A stretch of DNA of 23,225 bases from Puniceicoccales bacterium (GTDB taxonomy: Bacteria > Verrucomicrobiota > Verrucomicrobiia > Opitutales > UBA953). Shown here one piece after another: positions 1 through 6,465 of the stretch. The notes beneath the pieces are model-generated. The model searched no databases. It was given only the letters and a program-made list of their open reading frames with translations, and had not been told where the DNA came from. The position numbers and the translations under genes are program-made. Numbering within the stretch: the first letter of the stretch is position 1; each line of letters starts with the position of its first letter. Location of the stretch: positions 1-23,225 of the forward strand of contig JAITXH010000107.1 of the NCBI GenBank assembly GCA_031284845.1, written 5' to 3'.

Positions 1-1984
1 GCTCTTCCCACTTTTTACCATCCGGACGCACCGGAGATGAAATTTGTGCATTTTCTTCCTTTTCACGATAAATCTGAACGAGGTCGAGCTCTTTACTTTC
101 AACAAGAAGCAATTTTCCGCTAAGAGGGCGCCCTTCTGGAGCAAAAATAATTTCTGTAGTTCTTCCGGCCTCAACAAGAACCTCTTTTAGGCGTTTATGA
201 TCTTGAATGAGTTTCACTCTTCCCGGAAATAAATAATTCAATTCAAAATTTCCATCTTTATCTATTGCGACATTGGACATGTTTAGCAGTGTTCCTGTCA
301 CCCAATTTACACATTTGATTTTTGTAATGTCACTTGGTTTGCCTCCGATAAGGATTTTTCCGCGAATTTTTCCCCATGGAGTCAATTGGATTGGTTTGTC
401 TGCTTGCAATTCCCGCGAATAGACTCTGGCCCAACCAGAAGGATGTGTAATCACCAGACGATATTTTTCTTTACATGGCGGGAGAACAAACACCCCATCT
501 GCATTAGTTTGCAACTCGTCATACAAGATACTGTTTCTTTTTGAAAGTTCTCCATTTTCATACTGAATATATGGATATCCCATCCAGCTTGTCGGATGTC
601 CACTCTGTTCCATTGCATCGGGATCAGTGCTTTCCACTTTTTCAAAACGGCTACGGGAGATTGTCGCATCAGAAACTTCTCTTCCTTCGGAATCAACGAC
701 CCTTAGCGTAGTTGTCTTTCCTTTTTCGAGCCGAAAAATAAGTTCGTTTTGCTTGTCGTCGTTCGAGATTCTTTGAGAAATGGAGGGATAGTATCCCTCG
801 GCAGAGACTCGGAATTGATACTCCCGACTGGCATACTGAAGTTCATTTTGGAAACCTCCGTTTGCATCTCGTGTTACTTCGCTGTAATCTGCCTCCTTTT
901 TTTGATTACCTTTCCAAGAAATGTGTCTGACTGGCGCATTTTTTTCAAAGCTGGCACGTTCCACTGTATAATTTTTTATTGCTTCTCCGGTTTCAGAATC
1001 AATCACCCTTGCCGACACTTTTTTCACGACTTTTAAGATGATTTTATTTTCTTTTCCGGGTTGTAGTTCGAAGTTCAATTCTTTAGCAAATCCTGCGCAG
1101 AAAATGGATACAGCGATGTCTCTGTTGGGGAAATTATCGAATGAGAAATGTCCTGCCTTATCTGAATAATCAATTTGGGAAAAAAAATCCAAATCTCGCA
1201 CGCTAATCTTCGCACTCTCCAATGGTTTTTCTTTGGCATCCACAACGATTCCGGTGATGCGCGTTTTTCTCGATTCCAAACTTAATTCGATAATCTCCCA
1301 AGGGTGGCTTCTCAAGGGCATTTGTGTGGAAATAGGGGCATAGCCCTTTTTTTGGGCACTAAGATGAATTTCCTCAGCATTTTTTGCTACTGTGAAATCA
1401 AATTCCCCTTTTTGATTTGTCTTCTGAACAGGAGAGATAAGAGGAACATCCCGCAGTGCTACGGAAACTCCGGCGAGAGGTTTCCCGTTTTCATCTTTCA
1501 CAACACCGGAAATTCGTTCGCCTCGCAGCAGCGTAATTTTTGATTTCCCGGAGTAAAAATCGGAGAGTCTCTGGCTGTCAGACAAATCTTCTGCGTCTGG
1601 GGCGTAAGCATCAGAGTAAGCAGTGATAAGAACTTGTGTTGCGCCGGAAAAGAACTTGTCGAGAGTCCAGATTCCGTTGGCATCGGTGGTAAGACTAAGG
1701 AGCGGCAAACGTTTATGTTCGATTTCTTTGGCGATATCGCCGCGCCGGAAAGACATAATGGCGACCTGGGCACCGGCGATGGGTTTGCCGTCTTCGTCCA
1801 CCACAGCTCCGGTGACCCGGATATCTGGCTCGGGGGCAAATTTAAGATTATTTTTGAGGAGCAGGCGGGCGGCGGTTTTGATTTCTTCGCCGCGCAGATC
1901 GTGCGCTTTGATTTTGCCGTCGGCGCCGATGAGCCAAACGGAGGGAATGCCTTCTATGCCGAATTTTCCGATGATTTCGCTGCG
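1..1984 (-). pseudogene. C-terminal part of broken TlpA/carboxypeptidase-regulatory-like secreted protein (3' end outside window)
   Basis: This is the continuation, in the same frame, of the thioredoxin-like piece at 1985-2350. After the TGA at 1985-1987 the frame stays open for 661 codons to the window edge. The first residues, RSEIIGKFGIEGIPSVWLIG, are the missing end of the thioredoxin fold with its cis-proline (GIPS). After that come at least five carboxypeptidase-regulatory-like (transthyretin-like) beta-sandwich repeats, recognisable by G-x-V-x-D-x-x-G-K-P-L-x-G-A cores: VTGAVVDEDGKPIAGAQV near 1825-1770, ISGVVKDENGKPLAGVSV near 1515-1460 and ITGIVVDAKEKPLESAKI near 1260-1205, with more degenerate copies nearer the window edge. 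Such proteins are usually exported; the function here is unknown. An internal restart is possible (GTG at 1804, ATG at 1756), but it would lack a signal peptide and a complete thioredoxin fold. The part below about 1600 is strikingly AT-rich compared with the rest of the window. Confidence 0.7.
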
Positions 1985-2350
1985 TCACGCTCCGGGGCAG
2001 AATCCTTGTGTCCAGGGCATGTTGTTTTTGGCGACGTAGGCTTGGGCGGTTCCGGGTTTGTCGTCTATGCTGATGCTGAGAATGATGAAGTTTTTGTCTA
2101 GTTCTTCGTGGAGGGCGCGGAGGGTGGGAATTTCCTGAATGCACGGGCCGCACCATGTCGCCCAGACATCGAGGAGGACGGGTTTGCCGCGAAATTCGGA
2201 GAGGTGGTGTTTTTTGCCGTCGAAGTCGGTAAAGGAGAAATCCGGGGCGGTATCGCCGATGGCGGGTTCCTTGGCGGCGGCAGTGGCGGACGGTGGCAGG
2301 GCGAGCAATGTCAGGAGTGCGGCGAGGAGGAGAGAAGAGAGCTTTTTCAT
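1985..2350 (-). CDS. TlpA-like thioredoxin, N-terminal fragment cut by in-frame TGA
   Basis: A 121-residue open frame starts at the ATG at 2350. Residues 1-25 are a typical signal peptide (MKK, then a leucine/alanine-rich core, then an Ala-x-Ala-like region). A TlpA/AhpC-TSA thioredoxin domain follows: IGDTAPDFSFTDFDGKKHHL, then VWATWCGPC with redox cysteines at residues 67 and 70, then IILSISID. The frame ends at QGFCPGA plus TGA, before the cis-Pro loop and last strands, so this piece alone cannot form a full thioredoxin fold. The missing part follows at once in the same frame (1-1984). In this family the stop position usually carries tryptophan, so TGG to TGA is the simplest explanation. 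TGA is a normal stop elsewhere here (18205, 17241, 22530), which argues against recoding. The intact protein would be a periplasmic thiol-disulfide protein with beta-sandwich repeats. A sequencing error cannot be excluded. Confidence 0.75.
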   Translation of the reverse strand: MKKLSSLLLAALLTLLALPPSATAAAKEPAIGDTAPDFSFTDFDGKKHHLSEFRGKPVLLDVWATWCGPCIQEIPTLRALHEELDKNFIILSISIDDKPGTAQAYVAKNNMPWTQGFCPGA

Positions 2351-2500
2351 GGGAGTAGAAAGCGAGGGGGGGTGATGGCGAAAGGAGGAACGCTCTGAAA
2401 TTAGGGGGAATGCGCAAGTGTAAATGCCCCGCTTGGTTCGCTGTGCATGCCCTGTCATATGGAGCTTGAATCCGCGCCTCTCTTCGCGTGTAACGGGACT

Positions 2501-3526
2501 ATGTTTTATCTTTTCGCAAGATTGTCGCGTATTTTGCGCCGCCCCGTTTTTGCGTTCGCACCGGTCTTCGCCTTTGTCGCAGCGCTTATTTGCGGGTGCA
2601 GCACCACCCCGGAGCCGCCACGCAGCGCGGCCTCTCTGGTGCCCTCGGTCAAGAGCTACACGCGCTTTGTGCGCACCGGCGAGGATGATTTCTCCATGCA
2701 GATGGCCGTGCGCACGTTTGTCCCCACGCGCCGGGCGGGGCCGTCTATCACACTCATTTCCGCAGTCCACATCGGCAGCGAGTCGTATTACGCCCAATTG
2801 CAAAAGATACTGGATGGGAAACGGCTTTTGCTCTTCGAGGGAGTCAGCGAGGATCCGGACGCTTTCAAGCGCATCGCCGAGACTGGCGAGCACAACGAAG
2901 GGCTTTATGACTACATCGCCAAGGCCAGCGGTCTGACCGTGCAGGCCAGTAGCATCAAATACAACCGCCGCCACTTCAAAAACGCCGACCTTTCGTTGAA
3001 GGCGATGCGGAGAATCCTTGATAGAGAAATCGAGGGTGGAGGCCCCAAGGCTGCAGCGGCTAAGGAGGCGGCTCAACTGATGGGCGAGGTGGAGGGTCTG
3101 CTCGTCGGGGAAGGCGGTTTTTCCATGCTCGCCGTGCGCGGGCTGCTGGGCTTGATGCAGGATAATGCTCCGCTACGCACTTTGTTTTTGCTTCACCTCG
3201 GCACGGTGGAAGACTCTCAGGCTGTGCTCTCCTCGCTTGGGACGCCGGGAGTGCGCCGGCTGGAGCGCCTGATTTTGCATGATCGCAATGCTGCCGCCAT
3301 GAGCATTCTCCGGCAGGCGATGAAGGGGGAGGAGGCTCCGGCATCTATCGGTATCTTTTACGGCGCTGCCCACATGCCCGGTATGGAGACGATACTCAGG
3401 CTGGAAACAGATTACGTGCTTTCGAGAACCGTGTGGTTGAATGCATTTACCGTGCATCCCAAAGCGGCTGGGTTGACTGACGAGATGATCGCAGAATTCA
3501 TCCAGCGTGCTGTGCCGCAACCGTAG
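2501..3526 (+). CDS. TraB/PrgY/GumN-family lipoprotein (Tiki-like putative metallopeptidase)
   Basis: The product has 341 residues from the ATG at 2501. The frame is open from 2447, but only this start puts a lipoprotein signal at the N-terminus: arginines, a hydrophobic stretch, then ICGC with the lipidated Cys at 33. The family signatures are visible: a first histidine in SAVHIG (His90), LLFEGVSE with Glu113, the DRNAAAM helix near 261-267, and the C-terminal GxxH motif in YGAAHMPG (His291). In TraB/PrgY/GumN/Tiki proteins these conserved His and Glu residues are thought to form a metal-dependent peptidase site. The protein is predicted to be membrane-anchored on the outer side of the cytoplasmic membrane or in the outer membrane. 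It is divergent from the TlpA-like gene across about 150 bp. No strong Shine-Dalgarno is visible. The substrate is unknown. Confidence 0.85.
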   Translation: MFYLFARLSRILRRPVFAFAPVFAFVAALICGCSTTPEPPRSAASLVPSVKSYTRFVRTGEDDFSMQMAVRTFVPTRRAGPSITLISAVHIGSESYYAQLQKILDGKRLLLFEGVSEDPDAFKRIAETGEHNEGLYDYIAKASGLTVQASSIKYNRRHFKNADLSLKAMRRILDREIEGGGPKAAAAKEAAQLMGEVEGLLVGEGGFSMLAVRGLLGLMQDNAPLRTLFLLHLGTVEDSQAVLSSLGTPGVRRLERLILHDRNAAAMSILRQAMKGEEAPASIGIFYGAAHMPGMETILRLETDYVLSRTVWLNAFTVHPKAAGLTDEMIAEFIQRAVPQP

Positions 3527-3572
3527 ACTGAGGGTTTTTTCGCTATCTTGAGTGGGAACACGGAAACTTCTT

Positions 3573-3900
3573 CCTCCGAAGGAGGTAAATGTGAATAACC
3601 GCCGGTGAACCGCGAAGCGGTGTAACCGGCGGATAACTCCCCCCTCGTAGCATCGTCCCCGAAGGGGGCGAACTACGACGGTGAGGAGTGTCGCTAGCAT
3701 AGTTCGCCCCTTGCAGGGACGTTTAAATTACTGGACTGATCCGCCGGTTACAGTGCTTCGCACTTCACCGGCGGTTATTCACATTTTCCCCTTTCAGGGA
3801 AGAGCTTCTCGCGGTGGCGTGCTTTCGAAAGTAACTTTACCAGCGGTGATGGAATCGTTCTCACTTCGTTCGAGACACATTTACCCATTTCGTGGGATTA
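3573..3900. repeat. Cluster of modular GAA-loop hairpin repeats (REP-like), two units in inverted orientation plus a third
   Basis: This non-coding stretch between the TraB/GumN gene and tRNA-Cys is almost entirely inverted repeats. Unit 1 (plus) has a hairpin CCTCC-GAA-GGAGG (3573-3585), a linker TAAATGTG (3586-3593), a compound hairpin with outer stem CCGCCGGT/ACCGGCGG (3599-3632) and inner ACCGC-GAA-GCGGT (3609-3621), and a third hairpin CGTCCCC-GAA-GGGGGCG (3654-3670) inside an outer TCGTAG/CTACGA stem. Unit 2 (minus) repeats this order: hairpin 3787-3800, linker AAAATGTG (3787-3780), the same outer stem (3741-3774) with inner AGTGC-GAA-GCACT, and a third hairpin at 3705-3721. A third partial copy (minus) has CCCAC-GAA-ATGGG (3896-3884), TAAATGTG (3883-3876) and a TCTC/GAGA hairpin (3859-3875). 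Stem sequences differ while pairing is kept, so the structure seems to be what is conserved. Confidence 0.85.
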
Positions 3901-3973
3901 CGAGTGAGACATCTTCCCACTCAAAACCGCGAAGAATGCACTAAAGTCCTTAACGAAGTGGGGCTGAAGAAAG

Positions 3974-4047
3974 TGGAGGTGCGGGGCGGAATCGAACCGC
4001 CGATAAAGCTTTTGCAGAGCCTGGCCTTACCACTTGGCGACCGCACC
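3974..4047 (-). tRNA. tRNA-Cys (GCA)
   Basis: Read on the minus strand, this folds into a complete cloverleaf of 74 nt including an encoded CCA. The acceptor stem GGTGCGG pairs with CCGCACC. The D-arm contains GCC AAGTGGTAA GGC. The anticodon stem AGGCT/AGCTT closes the loop CTGCAAA with anticodon GCA. The T-arm is GGCGG-TTCGATT-CCGCC. The discriminator base is U73, the known identity base for tRNA-Cys. It lies about 80 bp downstream of the folC stop on the same strand. The hairpin repeat cluster begins about 75 bp beyond its 3' end. Confidence 0.96.
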
Positions 4048-4129
4048 ATTAAAAAAACGATGTTCACACGCTATGGGCCTGCCTGCTTGCTCTTCAAGCA
4101 TTATTTTCGCGGGTTAGCCTCAATCCTGC

Positions 4130-5518
4130 TTAATTAGTGCGTGGCGAAGCGGCTTTGCCCGGGAGCGAATCTTGCAAATAACTCTCGGAAGGGACACCGC
4201 CGGGGAGAAAACGCCCAAGCACTTCGCCTGCGAGATAGACGGAGCCTGCGACCACAATGGTGTCACCGTCGCCGCCGGGGGCGCACTCGCCGGGGGCGGG
4301 GAAGAGGGCATCGAGCGTGGTGCGGGTGATGCTGCCGGTAAAGTTCTCCGGAATGCACGATTCCATTTCTTCAAAGTCGCAGGCGCGGTCTTGCTCCGGG
4401 CGCACGAGCCAGAAGGCGGCGGCGTGCTTGGCGAGCATGGCGAGCAATGGGCGGGCACGCTCCATGCCGAGGACGCCGGTGATGACGAGGGGGGCACGCC
4501 CGGTATCGCGCACGAGTTGCGCGAGGAGCGGGTCAATGGCGGCGGCGCATTCGGCGTTGTGGGCGGCGTCTATGATGAGGCGGCGTCCGGACGGGAGCGG
4601 GAAGCTTTGCCAGCGGGCGGCCCAGTCCACGTTGTTCAACGCGGCGAGGGCGATGTTGCGGGATTCAGGGTGGACGCTGGGTATGTTGGCTGCGGTAGCC
4701 GTCAACAAAGCCCGGGACGGGGCACCGGGGCAGGGGGGGCGGAGTATTTCCGAGGCGAGCAGGGCGAGGCCGGCGTTGGCGCGTTGGTGTGGCCCGGCGA
4801 GCTTGGTATCGGGGAAAGAGGCATAGTCGCCAGTGAAGGCGAAACGGTCTTTCACCTCATACACCTGTGCGCCGCGTTCGCGGGCGATTTCATGCAAGGT
4901 GTCGTTGGCCTCGGCGGGGAGAAGGCCCAGCGCGACGGGGACGCCGGGGTTGATGATGCCGCCTTTTTCGGCGGCGATTTTTTGGAGCGTGTCGCCGAGT
5001 ATCGCCGTATGCTCAAGGCTGATGGAGGTGATGACGGAGAGGCGTGGGGTGAGGATGTTTGTGGCATCGAGCCGCCCGCCGAGGCCGACTTCGATGATGG
5101 CGATGTCCACGGCGCGGCGTTGAAACTCCAGAAAGGCCATCGCTGTCATGAACTCGAAAAATGACGGATAGTCGTCCGGTGCCTCAAGCGCGATCCGTTC
5201 TGCCACCGGTCGCAGTTCTTCGACGTAGGCGACGATGTCTGCGTTGGCGAGGGGCACCCGGTCCACCTGCACGCGCTCGCCTAAGCGGACGAGGTGGGGC
5301 GAGGTGTAGAGGCCGGTGCGCAGGCCGTGGGCGCGGTAAATGGCCTCCAGCATGGCCGAGGTGGAGCCTTTGCCATTGCTGCCTGCCACGAGGATGGACG
5401 GGAAGGCGTGCCCGGGCAGCCCAAGCGCTTCGGCAAACAGCGCCATCCGGTCTATGCCGAATTTGGTGCCGCGATTTTTCAGCGAATAAAGCCAGCGGGT
5501 CGCCTCCTGGTAGTTCAT
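4130..5518 (-). CDS. folC: Bifunctional folylpolyglutamate synthase / dihydrofolate synthase
   Basis: The product has 462 residues from the ATG at 5518 (MNYQEATRWLYSLKNRGTKF), a typical FolC N-terminus. The frame extends upstream to 6298, but that part is antisense to the esterase gene. Mur-ligase-family features are clear: the P-loop VAGSNGKGSTSAML (about 44-57), SPHLVRLGERV, the FFEFMTAMAFLEF helix, EVGLGGRLDATNIL, and the Mg-binding/ribose region TSISLEHTAILGDTLQKIA. In the C-terminal domain, IIDAAHNAECAAAIDPLL matches the usual D-x-A-H-N motif. The enzyme adds glutamate to dihydropteroate and to folates in an ATP-dependent reaction in the cytoplasm. Length is normal. It lies upstream of tRNA-Cys on the same strand. 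No good Shine-Dalgarno is visible. Confidence 0.95.
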   Translation of the reverse strand: MNYQEATRWLYSLKNRGTKFGIDRMALFAEALGLPGHAFPSILVAGSNGKGSTSAMLEAIYRAHGLRTGLYTSPHLVRLGERVQVDRVPLANADIVAYVEELRPVAERIALEAPDDYPSFFEFMTAMAFLEFQRRAVDIAIIEVGLGGRLDATNILTPRLSVITSISLEHTAILGDTLQKIAAEKGGIINPGVPVALGLLPAEANDTLHEIARERGAQVYEVKDRFAFTGDYASFPDTKLAGPHQRANAGLALLASEILRPPCPGAPSRALLTATAANIPSVHPESRNIALAALNNVDWAARWQSFPLPSGRRLIIDAAHNAECAAAIDPLLAQLVRDTGRAPLVITGVLGMERARPLLAMLAKHAAAFWLVRPEQDRACDFEEMESCIPENFTGSITRTTLDALFPAPGECAPGGDGDTIVVAGSVYLAGEVLGRFLPGGVPSESYLQDSLPGKAASPRTN

Positions 5519-5644
5519 CGAGTATTTCCATAGAGAATGGCACCGCCCAATCAAGCAAAGACGGGGCGGGCGGATGGGCGGCGATTTTTCATTTTCAAGT
5601 TGAATTTCCGGCCTTCCCTCGGCTAGGAACGTCCCCGTTTTCAG

Positions 5645-6376
5645 ATGAATTTCCGGGTGCTTACTTATTTGGCGATGGCGACACTTTCCCTGTTTGCGGC
5701 TTCCGCGTTGGTGGCGGCGGAGACACAGGAGCCAGTGCCGCGCAATGATAGAGGCTGGCTGGAGCGGCACGCCGCATTTAACAAACAGGCGCAGGCAGGC
5801 GGCTATAATGTGGTGTTTCTGGGAGATTCGCTCACGCACGCATGGGAACTGCGCGGGAAAGATGTCTGGGCCCAAAAAATCGCCCCCCTCCGGGCCGTCA
5901 ATTTCGGCATAAGTGGAGACCAGACCCGGCATGTGCTCTGGCGTCTGCAAAACGGCAACCTTGATGGCAGGGGCGACCCCAGAGTCATCGTGCTCATGGC
6001 CGGCACCAACGATACCGGAGATTCCCACGGAAAAATAAAAACCGAGGATCTTGCCGCCAACGTGAAAACCCTTCTCGATGAAATCAGAAAACGCAAGCCG
6101 CGCGCCAAGATCCTCGTGCTGGGCATCTTCCCGCGTGGCGCGAACCCGGATGACAAGTATCGCAAAAAAAATGAGGCCGCCAATGCGCTGATCGCCAAAT
6201 TCGCTGATAACAAGAGCATCTTCTTCCGGGACATCGGCAAAGTGTTTTTGGAGCCTGACGGCACGGCATCCCGGAAGATTTTTTATGACTCGTTGCACCT
6301 GACCAAGGATGGCTACGAACGCTGGGCCGACGCTGTCGTGCCGGAAATCAAAAAACTAATCACGCAGGCACCGTAG
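5645..6376 (+). CDS. Secreted SGNH/GDSL-family hydrolase (acetylesterase-like)
   Basis: The product has 243 residues. Residues 1-25 form a signal peptide (hydrophobic core LTYLAMATLSLFAASAL, then AAE). The SGNH blocks are all present: block I VVFLGDSLT with nucleophile Ser62, block II FGISGDQT with oxyanion Gly91, block III MAGTND with Asn122, and block V YDSLHLTKDGY with catalytic Asp215 and His218. The arrangement resembles the platelet-activating-factor-acetylhydrolase-like subfamily that is common among bacterial carbohydrate esterases. It is followed 89 bp later on the same strand by a GH95 fucosidase, so removal of O-acetyl groups from a glycan is a reasonable guess. The true substrate cannot be read from the sequence. 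An AGGAAC stretch upstream is a weak ribosome site. It is divergent from folC. Confidence 0.88.
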   Translation: MNFRVLTYLAMATLSLFAASALVAAETQEPVPRNDRGWLERHAAFNKQAQAGGYNVVFLGDSLTHAWELRGKDVWAQKIAPLRAVNFGISGDQTRHVLWRLQNGNLDGRGDPRVIVLMAGTNDTGDSHGKIKTEDLAANVKTLLDEIRKRKPRAKILVLGIFPRGANPDDKYRKKNEAANALIAKFADNKSIFFRDIGKVFLEPDGTASRKIFYDSLHLTKDGYERWADAVVPEIKKLITQAP

Positions 6377-6429
6377 CAGCCAGCCCGCAGACAAACACAG
6401 TGTCCCGGTGGCCCCTCTCCGGCACCTGA

Positions 6430-6450
6430 ACAAAAGGTGTTATCTTTTGT
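6430..6450. promoter_or_regulatory. Small inverted repeat upstream of the fucosidase gene
   Basis: ACAAAAG (6430-6436) and CTTTTGT (6444-6450) form a perfect 7-bp inverted repeat with a 7-nt centre, 15 bp before the ATG at 6466. It could be an operator or a 5'-UTR hairpin. It is short and AT-rich, so chance occurrence is possible. Confidence 0.25.
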
Positions 6451-6465
6451 CTCAGCCTTCTGTTT

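Noticed and set aside
451..1839. Separate small genes in the left 1.8 kb (for example 749-1036 plus, 1498-1839 minus)
   Set aside because: They are out-of-frame shadows of the continuous 661-codon minus-strand frame that encodes the repeat domains.
1985..1987. TGA read as selenocysteine or tryptophan by recoding
   Set aside because: Other genes here end in TGA, the codon is not at a redox-motif position, and I see no convincing SECIS-like hairpin requirement being met. A nonsense mutation or sequence error is simpler.
3573..3900. CRISPR array or integron attC sites
   Set aside because: The repeats are in both orientations, vary in stem sequence, have no uniform spacers and no cas or integrase genes nearby. 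No clear attC core sites were found.
3681..3944. 87-residue open frame across the hairpin cluster
   Set aside because: It runs straight through the inverted repeats, has no family resemblance and no ribosome site.
4172..5164. 330-residue plus-strand open frame opposite folC
   Set aside because: Gly/Glu/Arg-biased sequence typical of antisense frames. The minus strand carries a full FolC.
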